DNA from: Bradyrhizobiaceae bacterium
GTDB lineage: Bacteria > Pseudomonadota > Alphaproteobacteria > Rhizobiales > Xanthobacteraceae
Reading direction: 5' to 3'
Assembly: GCA_947481685.1 (NCBI GenBank)
Contig: CANKHA010000026.1
Span: 1 to 35,214 of the forward strand
DNA: 35,214 nt
Below, one piece after another: positions 8,998 to 17,187 of the stretch. How positions within the stretch are numbered: position 1 is the first letter of the stretch; the number at the start of each line of letters is the position of its first letter. A model generated the notes under the pieces. It was not told the DNA's origin. It did not search any database and saw nothing but the letters and a program-made list of their open reading frames with translations. A program made the translations under genes and the position numbers.

Positions 8998-9669
8998 TCA
9001 GTCTGCGCGTTTCACATCCGGATAATATTGCGGCGCTTCGCGGCGGTCGAACATGCCGTAGTCGCGCACCACGCGTATGCGCCTAAGCCGCGCACCATCC
9101 TGCAACGAGAGCTGTTCTTCGAACACGTCGGCGTCGGCCGGATCGCGCCACGACATCAGCAGGATCGTGTCGCCCGGCGTCAGCACCGCGTCAAACACAT
9201 CCCAGGCAACAAGCCCGGAGGCATAGGGATCGAGCCCCAGCCACGCGGCGATTTCATGCGGAGTCTTCCGGCCTGCTTCCGGCAAAGCTTCGATGTCGAT
9301 CAAAGTCACCGTCGTAGCGGCTCCCGTCTCCGTTTCGTCGAGCCGCTGCTCGTGCAGGACATGGCCCGGCGGCGGCCGGGTATCCTGCGTCACCTCGCCA
9401 ACTCTCAGGTGATAGTCGCGGAAAACCTCGAACCACCCTTTCTGCTGCACATCATGATGCAGCGCCTGCGTGCGCCAGCGGATCAGCGCCTTTTCATCGC
9501 GCCAGCCCGACAGCGACAGCAGCCATCCTTCGCGGGTGAGGCTGCGGTAGCGGATGTTGTCGATGAAGCCTTCGACGCGTTCCAGCTCCGGCCGCAGCAG
9601 CTTGGCATAGCCAAGATAGGCATCCCATTGCTCGGCCTTGGGATAGACTTCGAACAGCACGGAAAACAT
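8998..9669 (-). CDS. Antibiotic biosynthesis monooxygenase (ABM)-like protein, tandem ferredoxin-like domains
   Basis: A 223-aa cytoplasmic protein whose N-terminal half (MFSVLFEVYPKAEQWDAYLG ... VEGFIDNIRYRS ... GWLLSLSGWRDEKALIRWR) matches the dimeric alpha/beta barrel ABM fold. The C-terminal half repeats the layout in diverged form: an opening strand TVTLIDIEAL, then TILLMSWRDPADADVFEEQ and RIRVVRDYGMFDRR. A single chain may thus form the barrel that usually needs two. Members can be cofactor-free oxygenases, but many are uncharacterised and no substrate is suggested. The start has AGGAG about 6 nt upstream. It is convergent with lptD and downstream of the M15-like gene on the same strand, 26 bp apart. 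Confidence 0.7.
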   Translation of the reverse strand: MFSVLFEVYPKAEQWDAYLGYAKLLRPELERVEGFIDNIRYRSLTREGWLLSLSGWRDEKALIRWRTQALHHDVQQKGWFEVFRDYHLRVGEVTQDTRPPPGHVLHEQRLDETETGAATTVTLIDIEALPEAGRKTPHEIAAWLGLDPYASGLVAWDVFDAVLTPGDTILLMSWRDPADADVFEEQLSLQDGARLRRIRVVRDYGMFDRREAPQYYPDVKRAD

Positions 9670-9695
9670 GGAGCGCTCCTGAACTGCGGCGCAGT

Positions 9696-10325
9696 CTAGC
9701 GTCCCATCTGCAGCTTGGGGAATCCCGCATAGTGCGCGCTGTGGTCGCCATCGTGGTTCGGCATGCCGGGCTTGGTGAGCAGGCCCCGTGGCGCAACGAA
9801 ACTGGTAATTCGCCGCCGTGGCAATTCATGCCAGCTGATGTTGAAGGCAGCGAGCTTCGGAAAGAACTGCAATTCGCTGTAGGGCAAATGATCGTGGATC
9901 CACCACGCCATGGCCTGCCATGTGACCCCGTTGCCGCTCCGATCCACCAGCCACGGCACGACAATGGTCGTCATCGCGCCCATGCCACCGTCGGCACTAC
10001 GCTGATCCCAGATATGAATAGCCCTATCGCGCTCGTTGGATGCGCAGCTATAGGAATGCCTGTTGCCGAAACCATTCACCTGCGATGAGCGGTAGGCGGA
10101 GCGGATCGCAATCCGGCCAAACGTGGCCTGCAATGGCTCAAGAAGATGCTCGCAAAGGCCCCGGCGCGCCGCGATCGCCAGATCTGGATCGTTCGGCAGA
10201 TTGGTCATGCGGTGGACGTTTGCGATTTCGCTGTAGAGAAAATCCCGCATGAAGAACGACTGCGACAGCCTCGTGCGGCCGAAATCCTCCGCGGCGCGTA
10301 CCGATCGTGGGGCTTTTCTGACCAT
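9696..10325 (-). CDS. Peptidase M15-like (D-Ala-D-Ala carboxypeptidase fold) hypothetical protein
   Basis: A 209-aa protein without signal peptide. The central IRSAYRSSQVN (near 73-83) resembles the SAYRSxxxN motif of M15 murein DD-peptidases, RAIHIWD could stand for the zinc-binding region, and ISWHELPRRRI near 162 resembles the terminal WH motif. The usual SxHxxGxAxD pattern is degenerate, so catalysis is uncertain. It starts 8 nt after the PPOX-family gene; GAGGAAG over that stop codon is its ribosome-binding site, so the pair is cotranscribed. The family call is moderate and the substrate unknown. Confidence 0.5.
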   Translation of the reverse strand: MVRKAPRSVRAAEDFGRTRLSQSFFMRDFLYSEIANVHRMTNLPNDPDLAIAARRGLCEHLLEPLQATFGRIAIRSAYRSSQVNGFGNRHSYSCASNERDRAIHIWDQRSADGGMGAMTTIVVPWLVDRSGNGVTWQAMAWWIHDHLPYSELQFFPKLAAFNISWHELPRRRITSFVAPRGLLTKPGMPNHDGDHSAHYAGFPKLQMGR

Positions 10326-10333
10326 TCGCTTCC

Positions 10334-10963
10334 TCAGGCTGAGCCACCATCCTTCGCACGGGCACGCAACCGTGCATTCTCTTCCTCAAGCTCCCGGATG
10401 CGAAGGTGCAACGGCTCCACACCGCGGGCAACTTCGCTTTCGGTGAAACGCGGCGTGATGTGCTGCGGGCAGTTCCAGTCGAACGCCTCAAGATGCACCA
10501 GTACGACGCGCTCGATCTTCGCACGGTAACCAGGATCGGCTAGCGCCTTCGCGAGCGCGGGATTCTCGGCGAGCGACCTTGTTTCAAGCCGCGCATAGAT
10601 CTTCAGACGCCGGCGTCCGGCATAATCCATCAGGAACAGCGCCGCGCGCTCATTGGTCTTGAGATTGCCGATGCTGATGTATTGCCGGTTGCCGCGAAAA
10701 TCCGCGAAGTCGAGTGTCCGGTCATCAATCACCCGCAGAAACCCCGGCGGCCCGCCTCGATGCTGCATATAGGGCCAGCCGGTTTCCGACACCGTCGCCA
10801 TGTAGAAGCTGTCGCGCTCAGAGATAAATTGCTGCTCGGCCGCGGTGAAACGGTCGAACTGCCTATCGCCGCTAAAATCATCGAAATAAGCGGCGCTCCC
10901 GTTTTCCGCCTGCGCAGTCTTCACGCCCGGCGTTCGCGCGATATCCATGAATGCGTAGCCCAT
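10334..10963 (-). CDS. Pyridoxamine 5'-phosphate oxidase-family FMN-binding protein
   Basis: A 209-aa protein of the PPOX split-barrel group. It has the flavin-barrel segments FISERDSFYMATVSETGWPY, the HRGGPPGFLRVIDDRTLDF stretch and the C-terminal FDWNCPQHITPRF signature typical of stand-alone stress-related members. The end (LRIRELEEENARLRAR) is a short heptad-like coiled coil. Such proteins bind FMN or related cofactors and are not the PLP biosynthetic PdxH. The ATG has AGAGGAAG upstream. It is divergent from a LysR regulator across 106 bp, the usual arrangement of a regulator and its target, and is followed by the M15-like gene. Confidence 0.85.
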   Translation of the reverse strand: MGYAFMDIARTPGVKTAQAENGSAAYFDDFSGDRQFDRFTAAEQQFISERDSFYMATVSETGWPYMQHRGGPPGFLRVIDDRTLDFADFRGNRQYISIGNLKTNERAALFLMDYAGRRRLKIYARLETRSLAENPALAKALADPGYRAKIERVVLVHLEAFDWNCPQHITPRFTESEVARGVEPLHLRIRELEEENARLRARAKDGGSA

Positions 10964-11047
10964 GAATCTGCTTCCTCTGGGTTTGCCCGATACTGAATAT
11001 AGCCCTTCCCATTTCCGGCAATAATCTGGTATTTTTGATAGTCATCC

Positions 11048-11062
11048 TCTCGAAATACGAGA
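11048..11062. promoter_or_regulatory. Inverted repeat in the LysR/PPOX divergent promoter
   Basis: TCTCGAAATACGAGA is a perfect inverted repeat with 5-bp arms, 7 bp before the LysR ATG. LysR-type proteins often bind interrupted dyads (T-N11-A) between themselves and a divergent target. This one is T-N13-A overall, so it is a candidate operator only. Confidence 0.3.
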
Positions 11063-11069
11063 TGCACAA

Positions 11070-11975
11070 ATGGACCGTCTGGAAGCAATGTCCCTGCTGG
11101 TCGCGGCCGTGGAAACCGGCAGTTTCTCGGCGGCGAGCCGCAGACTTGGCGTGCCGCTGCCCACTGTCAGCCGGAAGATTGCCAAGCTTGAGGCGCACCT
11201 GAACACACGCCTGCTGGTGCGAACCACCCGAAAGCTGGCGCTGACGGATTCGGGCGCCGCCTATCTCGCTGCCGCGAAGACCATCCTCGAACAGGTCGAC
11301 ATCGCCGAGCGCACGGCGGGAAGCGAATACGTCACGCCTAAGGGTGATCTCGCGCTATCGGCGCCGATCGTATTCGGACGCCTGCATGTCTTGCCGGTGG
11401 TCAGCGCATTCCTCGCCGCCTTTCCGGAGATTGCCGTGCGCATGGCGCTTTCCGACCGCAATGTGCATCTGGTCGAAGACCATATCGACCTCGCCGTGCG
11501 CATCGGCGAACTGCCCGACAGCAGCATGGTGGCAACGAAAGTTGGCTCGGTGCGACGCGTGCTCTGCGGCAGTCCGCGCTACTTCAAGCAGCACGGCACT
11601 CCCAAAACGCCGGCCGATCTGGCCGACCATCGCTGCATCACCCTTGACGTGCTGGCGGCGGGTTCCGCCTGGAGCTTCGCCGCCCGCGGCAGGAAAAAGA
11701 GCGAGCAATCGGTTCCCGTGCGCTACCTCCTTGCGGTCAACACGGCTGAAGCCGCGATCGACGCAGCCATCGCAGGCGTCGGGCTTACGCAGGTGCTGTC
11801 GTATCAGGTGGCGCGCGCCGTATCGGACGGAAAACTGCGGGTCGTCCTGGCGGACTTCGAACGCACACCCTCGCCCGTGAGCCTGCTGCATGCAGGACAG
11901 CAACCGCTGCCGCTGAAAGTCCGAAGCTTTCTGGAATTCGCCGCACCACGGCTGCGGAAGTCGCTCCCGCAGTGA
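11070..11975 (+). CDS. LysR-family transcriptional regulator
   Basis: A 301-aa regulator. Residues 1-60 form the winged helix-turn-helix (ETGSFSAASRRLGVPLPTVSRKIAKLE, then LLVRTTRKLALTDSG), followed by the periplasmic-binding-protein-like effector domain (GDLALSAPIVFGRLHVLP ... DLAVRIGELPDSS ... GVGLTQVLSYQV). The look is that of the CrgA/DsdC-like subgroup common in proteobacteria. Position suggests control of the divergent PPOX-family operon and autoregulation; the effector is unknown. It ends 5 bp from the convergent galE stop. Confidence 0.9.
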   Translation: MDRLEAMSLLVAAVETGSFSAASRRLGVPLPTVSRKIAKLEAHLNTRLLVRTTRKLALTDSGAAYLAAAKTILEQVDIAERTAGSEYVTPKGDLALSAPIVFGRLHVLPVVSAFLAAFPEIAVRMALSDRNVHLVEDHIDLAVRIGELPDSSMVATKVGSVRRVLCGSPRYFKQHGTPKTPADLADHRCITLDVLAAGSAWSFAARGRKKSEQSVPVRYLLAVNTAEAAIDAAIAGVGLTQVLSYQVARAVSDGKLRVVLADFERTPSPVSLLHAGQQPLPLKVRSFLEFAAPRLRKSLPQ

Positions 11976-11980
11976 TCCTG

Positions 11981-12994
11981 CTACGCCGGGATCGTTTCGC
12001 GCTCTTCGGCATGGCGGATCGCCTGCAGCCGCTGCTCCCAGGCAATCGCATGAGACACGATGGTGTCGAGATCCTCGAACTGCGGCGTCCAGTCGAGCGT
12101 TGACCGGATGCGGCTGACGTCGGCGACAATGCTGGCCGGATCGCCCGGGCGGCGGTCGACCATTTGCACCGGCAGCCTGCGGCCGGCGACGCGTTCGATC
12201 GCGGAAATCACTTCCAATACCGAATAGCCGTGGCCGTAGCCGCAATTGAAGGTCATGGCCGGGCCGCCGTTGCGCAGGTGCGCGAGCGCTGCGCTGTGGG
12301 CGCGGGCCAGATCGCTGACATGGATGTAGTCGCGGATGCATGTGCCGTCCGGCGTCGGATAGTCGGTGCCATAGACATCGAGCTTCGGACGCATGCCCAA
12401 GGCCGTCTCGATACCGACTTTAATGAGATGGGTCGCTGCGGGCGTAGACTGACCGGTGCGCAGATACGGATCAGCGCCTGCGACATTGAAGTAGCGCAGG
12501 ATGACGTAGCGCATGTCGTGCGCCGCGGCGACGTCGTGCAGCATGATCTCGCTCATCAGCTTCGATGTGCCATAGGGCGACATTGGTTTCGTCGCCGCGT
12601 CCTCACGCACCGGCAGCGCGATCGGATTGCCATAGACCGCGGCGGTAGAGGAGAAAATGAACTGCTTCACGCCGCCCTTGACCGCGGCTTCGATCAGCGC
12701 GCGGGTATTCATCGTGTTGTTCTGGTAGTAGCCGAGCGGATCGCGCAGCGAATCCGGCACCACGATTGAGCCGGCGAAATGGATGATGGCGGTGACCTGG
12801 TGGACGTCGATGATCGAGGCGGCCAGCGTCTGGTCGCCGGCATCGCCGATGAACAGCGGCACCGACTCCGGCAACGCGGCGCGGAAACCGGTGGACAGGT
12901 TGTCCAGCACGACAACAGGCTCGCCAGCATCCACCAGCGCGTGAACCATGTGGCTGCCGATATAACCGGCGCCGCCGGAGACCAAAATGCTCAT
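11981..12994 (-). CDS. galE: UDP-glucose 4-epimerase
   Basis: GalE interconverts UDP-glucose and UDP-galactose and supplies galactose for LPS or exopolysaccharide. The 337-aa extended SDR has VSGGAGYIGSH at 5-15, IHFAGSIVVPDS near 75-86, the catalytic SSTAAVYG with YGTSK (Tyr-x3-Lys), RYFNVAGADP and the C-terminal CIRDYIHVSDLARAH. A GTG at 13006 would add four residues; ATG 12994 aligns with the family start. No clear Shine-Dalgarno precedes either. It is divergent from the lpcC-like gene, consistent with a surface-polysaccharide role. Confidence 0.93.
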   Translation of the reverse strand: MSILVSGGAGYIGSHMVHALVDAGEPVVVLDNLSTGFRAALPESVPLFIGDAGDQTLAASIIDVHQVTAIIHFAGSIVVPDSLRDPLGYYQNNTMNTRALIEAAVKGGVKQFIFSSTAAVYGNPIALPVREDAATKPMSPYGTSKLMSEIMLHDVAAAHDMRYVILRYFNVAGADPYLRTGQSTPAATHLIKVGIETALGMRPKLDVYGTDYPTPDGTCIRDYIHVSDLARAHSAALAHLRNGGPAMTFNCGYGHGYSVLEVISAIERVAGRRLPVQMVDRRPGDPASIVADVSRIRSTLDWTPQFEDLDTIVSHAIAWEQRLQAIRHAEERETIPA

Positions 12995-13053
12995 TTGAAA
13001 TGTCACAGTTGCGATCGCTCACAATACTAGGGAAAACCTCTCTACGGACTCTC

Positions 13054-13112
13054 TAACGACGGTTTCACGGGAAAATCGTCAGCGGCTATGGTAAACGCAT
13101 CCTTAACGACGG
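13054..13112. repeat. Two TAACGACGG direct repeats, 50 bp apart, in the galE/lpcC intergenic region
   Basis: TAACGACGG occurs at 13054-13062 and 13104-13112, about five helical turns apart between the divergent galE and lpcC-like genes. The second copy overlaps TAAA-N7-TTAAC (from 13092), one mismatch from the CtrA consensus TTAA-N7-TTAA. This suggests a regulator site but may be chance. Confidence 0.25.
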
Positions 13113-13138
13113 CAGCGCGAAGGGCCTGAGACAGACTG

Positions 13139-14206
13139 ATGAATATGGACGACCCATCGCTGGCCCGGCTTGAGGTCATTATCCCCAATCTGCATTGGCG
13201 CTATTCCGGGGTGACTGCCACCAACCGCATGATCGCGCCGCGCATCGCGCAGCTTTTGCCCGCGGCCTGGCTCGGCCGCGATGCGCCGGACGGCATCGAC
13301 CGCCTGAGCTTCCGCGATCTGCTGCGACTGCGATTCATGCACGGCAAGCGGCCGCGGATCTGGCATGCCCGCCGCAACAACGAGATGATGATCGGACTCC
13401 TGCTGAAGGCGCTCGGCTGGAAGCTGACGCTTGTTTTCACCTCGGCCGCGCAACGCCACCATACCTGGATCAGCCGATGGCTGATGCGGCAGATGGATGG
13501 CATCATTGCCACCAGTGAGGCTTCGAAGTCCTATCTGAAGGTGCCGGCGACGGTGATCAACCATGGCGTCGACACCGATCTTTACCGGCCGCCGGAAGAT
13601 CGCGCCGCGATGTTCGCGGCCACTGGAATGCCCGGCAGATACGCCATCGGCTGTTTCGGCCGCGTGCGCGAGCAGAAGGGCACCGACGTCTTCATCGAGG
13701 CAATGTGCCGCCTGTTGCCCAGATACCCCGACTTCACGGCGGTGATTGTCGGAGCTGTAACGCCGGACCAGCAGGCTTTCCAGCGCGGCTTACGCGCGCG
13801 GGTCGAAGCAACCGGCCTGACCCAATACGTGCACTTCCTGGGCGAGTTGCCGATCGAGGATGTGCCGCCGTGGTATCAGCGCATCACGATCTACGCTTTC
13901 ACATCACGCAACGAAGGCTTTGGGCTAACGTTGCTGGAAGCGATGGCGTCCGGCAATGCGCTGGTTGCCGCGCGCGCCGGCGCAGCGGAGCAGGTGGTGA
14001 GCGACGGGCTTACCGGCGTGCTGGTGCCGCCCGGCGATGTAGATGCCCTGGTTGCGGCGATCGAGCCGCTGATGCGCGAACCGGCAAAGGCCGAGGCAAT
14101 GGGACGCCGCGCGCGCGAACGCGCCGTTGACGCCTTCGGCATCGACAGCGAGGCACGCGCAATCGCGGCGGTCTATGAGACGGCATGGGACACGCGGCAG
14201 GCGTAA
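13139..14206 (+). CDS. lpcC: LPS core mannosyltransferase, LpcC-like (GT4)
   Basis: A 355-aa GT-B glycosyltransferase close to rhizobial LpcC, which adds mannose from GDP-mannose to the Kdo region of the LPS core. The recognisable stretches are RIWHARRNNEMMIGLLLKA, LVFTSAAQRHHTWISRWL, VINHGVDTDLYRPPE, GCFGRVREQKGTDVFIEAM and the donor-site E-x7-E in RNEGFGLTLLEAMASG. ATG 13139 or the second ATG at 13145 may be used; the Shine-Dalgarno is weak. The gene is divergent from galE, and the GNAT gene follows at once. Acceptor and linkage are inferred from the family; another core hexosyltransferase is possible. Confidence 0.8.
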   Translation: MNMDDPSLARLEVIIPNLHWRYSGVTATNRMIAPRIAQLLPAAWLGRDAPDGIDRLSFRDLLRLRFMHGKRPRIWHARRNNEMMIGLLLKALGWKLTLVFTSAAQRHHTWISRWLMRQMDGIIATSEASKSYLKVPATVINHGVDTDLYRPPEDRAAMFAATGMPGRYAIGCFGRVREQKGTDVFIEAMCRLLPRYPDFTAVIVGAVTPDQQAFQRGLRARVEATGLTQYVHFLGELPIEDVPPWYQRITIYAFTSRNEGFGLTLLEAMASGNALVAARAGAAEQVVSDGLTGVLVPPGDVDALVAAIEPLMREPAKAEAMGRRARERAVDAFGIDSEARAIAAVYETAWDTRQA

Positions 14207-14211
14207 CCACC

Positions 14212-14703
14212 ATGCCCGACAAACCTTTGTTCCGCATCGCGCCCGTCAGAACCGCCGACGATCTGGCCCAGACAATCGCGCTGTTCCGCATCTACGCAGA
14301 TTCGCTCGGCCTCGATCTGTCATATCAAAACTTCGACGAGGAAATGGCGTCGATGCCGGGCAAGTATGCGCCGCCAACAGGTGCGCTGCTGCTGGCGCGC
14401 GATGGCAATGGCAGACCCGTTGGCTGCGTCGGGCTTCGGCGGATCGAACCGGATGGCTGCTGCGAGATGAAGCGGCTTTATGTTGCGCCGGAAGGGCGCG
14501 GCGGTGGACTCGGGAAGCGGCTGGTCGATGCGATGATCACGGAAGCCGTGCGCATGGGATATCGTGAGATGCGGCTCGACACGCTGCCGTCGATGACCGC
14601 AGCCATCGCGCTCTATCGCAGCGCAGGGTTTGAAGACACCGCGCCGTATTACGAGACGCCCGTGGCCGGCACGATCTTCATGCGCCGCGCGCTTGCCGAA
14701 TAG
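14212..14703 (+). CDS. GNAT-family N-acetyltransferase
   Basis: A 163-aa acetyltransferase of the GNAT fold. The core is VGCVGLRRIEPDGCCEMKRLYVAP (strands 2-4), the acetyl-CoA pyrophosphate loop GRGGGLGKRLVD (R/Q-x-x-G-x-G/A region), and the C-terminal MTAAIALYRSAGFEDTAPYYETP. The substrate is unknown. The start is placed at ATG 14212, 5 nt after the glycosyltransferase stop; an upstream ATG at 14185 overlaps the previous gene by 22 nt and has a slightly better GAGA before it. Likely cotranscribed with lpcC. Confidence 0.85.
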   Translation: MPDKPLFRIAPVRTADDLAQTIALFRIYADSLGLDLSYQNFDEEMASMPGKYAPPTGALLLARDGNGRPVGCVGLRRIEPDGCCEMKRLYVAPEGRGGGLGKRLVDAMITEAVRMGYREMRLDTLPSMTAAIALYRSAGFEDTAPYYETPVAGTIFMRRALAE

Positions 14704-14708
14704 CGCAC

Positions 14709-15077
14709 TCAGTTGGTCGGAGTATTTTCCGGATAGGTCTTGCCTGCCGCAGGTGCGGGCTTCGGCATATTGGACAGCATTTTGGCGCGGTCCTTCTTCA
14801 TCTGCTCGTTCTTCTTGACCTGCACGTCACGCGCCGCCACCAATTCCTTCTCCATGCGCGTTTGTTCTTCGACTGAAACGGGCTTGGTTTCGCGCGCCGG
14901 CGGCCGGTCATTCACCGGCGGATATTCCATCTCGCTGGCAAGCCGTTGCGGGGTGGCTGGCGGCTCACCGCCGGCCCATTGCGGAATGGACTCGATTTGC
15001 GAGCTCGCGCAGCCGGCCGCGCTGAGCGCGAACCCAAGCATCGTCGCAAATAAAATGGCCTGGCATCGGACGGTCAA
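14709..15077 (-). CDS. Small putative lipoprotein
   Basis: A 122-aa product when started at TTG 15077, which has GGGGA about 8 nt upstream. This start gives a normal lipoprotein signal with Cys23 in SAAGC, whereas the longer frame from 15176 puts about 33 unneeded residues in front. The mature part has a Pro-rich beginning (PQWAGGEPPATPQRL, ASEMEYPPVNDRPPARET), a charged helix (VEEQTRMEKELVAARD, KKNEQMKKDRAK) and a Pro/Thr end. I recall similar small lipoproteins in Bradyrhizobium relatives without known function. It converges with the GNAT gene (5 bp gap). Confidence 0.65.
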   Translation of the reverse strand: MTVRCQAILFATMLGFALSAAGCASSQIESIPQWAGGEPPATPQRLASEMEYPPVNDRPPARETKPVSVEEQTRMEKELVAARDVQVKKNEQMKKDRAKMLSNMPKPAPAAGKTYPENTPTN

Positions 15078-15275
15078 AATTCGTTTCCCCGGAGGGCTCC
15101 CCAAAACGACGGCCCACATGAGCCGCATCAGAATGGCAAGAGCAAGGCCATAGCCTTGTTTTGACGCAGAAATCACCCCTCCATTATTAAGCTACCCCGT
15201 TATTTTTCCTTGAATAAAGCGGCCTGAAGGGGCAAGGAATCGGCTCGATAGTCTTTTGGCGCCCGTTGCGTCAGC

Positions 15276-15305
15276 CCCATATGGGAAGCAGGGCAAAATG
15301 CCCTG
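15276..15305 (+). promoter_or_regulatory. Palindrome and hairpin in the leader of the ABC exporter gene
   Basis: CCCATATGGG (15276-15285) is a perfect palindrome. Three bases later CAGGGCA-AAA-TGCCCTG (15289-15305) forms a perfect 7-bp stem, ending 15 nt before the ATG and just before the AGGA ribosome-binding site. There is no T-run, so it is not a terminator. Possible operator or translational control element. Confidence 0.35.
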
Positions 15306-15320
15306 AAACCAGGACGGCGG

Positions 15321-17126
15321 ATGGCCGAAACAGACAAGAAAAGCTTGCGCGACGACCCTTACGGCGCGTGGAAACTGATCCGGCGGCTGGTGTCCGAGCA
15401 GGGCCTTGTACACCGCAACCAGTATACGGTCGTCCTCGTGTTGATGGGCGTATCTGCGGCTTGCATCGGGTCGTTGACCTATCTGGTTGGCAAAGTGATC
15501 AATCTGGCGCAGATCGATCGCGACTTCTCCGCGATTATTTTCTACGGCGGCGTAGCGCTGCTGCTCTCCGTGGTCAGGGGTGCGGCCACTTACGGCTGGA
15601 ACGTGAAGCTCTCGCGCATCGGTTACAGCATCATTGCTGAAAACCAGCGGCGGCTGTTCAGCAAGCTGATGCATGAGGGCCTCGGTTTCTTCGCCAACCG
15701 GCATTCCTCCGAATTCATGTCACGGCTGACAGTCGGCGCCAATTCGGCGACTCAGGTGCTCAACCTGCTTATGACCGCGATCGGCCGCGACCTGCTGACG
15801 CTAGTCGCGCTCGCAACAGTAATGGTGTGGCAGGACCCGCTGCTATCGATGATAGCGCTGGTGGTGGTGCCGCCAGCACTGCTCGTGATGCGCAAGCTGA
15901 TCCGCCGCATTCGCACCATCGCGCGCAGCCAGTTCACAGGCGGCACAATGATCATGGAAACGATGCAGGAAGCCTTGCAGGGCATCCGCATCGTCAAGGC
16001 CTTCACGCTGGAAAACCAGATGCAGGCGCGGCTCGATGCGCAGGTCGCCGAGGTCGAACGCGATTCCAACAAGATGGCGCGCGTCGGAAACCGCGCCAGC
16101 CCGCTGATGGAAACACTGGGCGGCATCGCCATCGCTATCTTGCTCATCTATGGCGGCTATCGCGCGATCTATACCGGCGCGGAGCCCGGACAGTTTGTCT
16201 CCTTCATCATGGCTTTCATGCTGGCTTTCGAGCCCGCGAAGCGGCTCGCCCGTTTCAATCTTGACCTCAACAGCGGTCTTGTCGGCGTGCAGATCCTGTT
16301 CGAGGTGCTCGACAGCCCGGCAACCGAGCCGTCGGAAACCCGCAAGCCTGCGCTCAAGCTGGAGACCGGCCGCATCGCTTTCGACAATGTGACATTCGCA
16401 TACCGGCCGGGCGAGCCGGTGATCCGCGATCTGTCCTTCGTTGCCGAGCCGGGAATGATGACCGCACTGGTCGGCCCTTCCGGCGGCGGCAAGTCCACCA
16501 TCCTGAATCTGATCGTGCGGTTCTTCGAGGTCACTTGTGGCGCGATCGTGATCGACGGCCAGAACATCAGCGCCGCATCGCGCCAGTCATTGCGCCAGCA
16601 GATTGCCTATGTCGGCCAGGACATCTTCCTGTTCAGCGGCACCATCCGTGACAACATCGCTTTCGGCCGGCCGGACGCGACGCAAGAGGAAATCGTTTCC
16701 GCCGCTCAGGCCGCCAACGCCCATGACTTCATCATGGCGTTCCCGCGTGGCTACGACACTCCTGTGGGTGAGCACGGCTCGCAGATTTCCGGCGGCCAGC
16801 GCCAGCGCATCGCGGTCGCCCGTGCACTGATCAAGGACGCACCGCTTATCCTTCTGGATGAGGCTACTGCGGCGCTCGATTCCGAATCCGAACGCGCCGT
16901 GCAGCAGGCCATCGAGCATCTGTGCCAGGGCCGCACCACGCTCGTCATCGCACACCGGCTGCACACCGTAACCCATGCAGACCGCATCTTTGTGATTGAA
17001 GACGGCGTTATTGCGGAGTCCGGCCGGCACGACGAGTTGCTGCGCAAGGGCGGCCGCTATGCCTCTTTCTATCGCCTGCAACTCCGCGACCAGGAGCCGC
17101 GCGAGCCGGTCGCCGCTACGGCTTGA
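15321..17126 (+). CDS. MsbA-like ABC exporter (fused permease and ATPase)
   Basis: A 601-aa half transporter of the lipid/multidrug exporter type. Residues about 35-320 hold six membrane helices with the exporter coupling segment (FFANRHSSEFMSRLTVGANS). The ATPase domain has Walker A GPSGGGKST near 393, Q-loop YVGQDIFLFSG, signature ISGGQRQRIAVARA, Walker B LILLDEATAALD and H-loop IAHRLHT. It functions as a homodimer in the inner membrane. Closeness to LPS genes suggests the lipid A-core flippase MsbA, but sequence alone does not exclude another lipid or glycan exporter. The start ATG has AGGA 6 nt upstream. Confidence 0.85.
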   Translation: MAETDKKSLRDDPYGAWKLIRRLVSEQGLVHRNQYTVVLVLMGVSAACIGSLTYLVGKVINLAQIDRDFSAIIFYGGVALLLSVVRGAATYGWNVKLSRIGYSIIAENQRRLFSKLMHEGLGFFANRHSSEFMSRLTVGANSATQVLNLLMTAIGRDLLTLVALATVMVWQDPLLSMIALVVVPPALLVMRKLIRRIRTIARSQFTGGTMIMETMQEALQGIRIVKAFTLENQMQARLDAQVAEVERDSNKMARVGNRASPLMETLGGIAIAILLIYGGYRAIYTGAEPGQFVSFIMAFMLAFEPAKRLARFNLDLNSGLVGVQILFEVLDSPATEPSETRKPALKLETGRIAFDNVTFAYRPGEPVIRDLSFVAEPGMMTALVGPSGGGKSTILNLIVRFFEVTCGAIVIDGQNISAASRQSLRQQIAYVGQDIFLFSGTIRDNIAFGRPDATQEEIVSAAQAANAHDFIMAFPRGYDTPVGEHGSQISGGQRQRIAVARALIKDAPLILLDEATAALDSESERAVQQAIEHLCQGRTTLVIAHRLHTVTHADRIFVIEDGVIAESGRHDELLRKGGRYASFYRLQLRDQEPREPVAATA

Positions 17127-17187
17127 CCTCCCCGCGGTTTTTCGCGCAACTGCGCCCGGTTTTCCTCCAACGAGCGATCAAATACCC

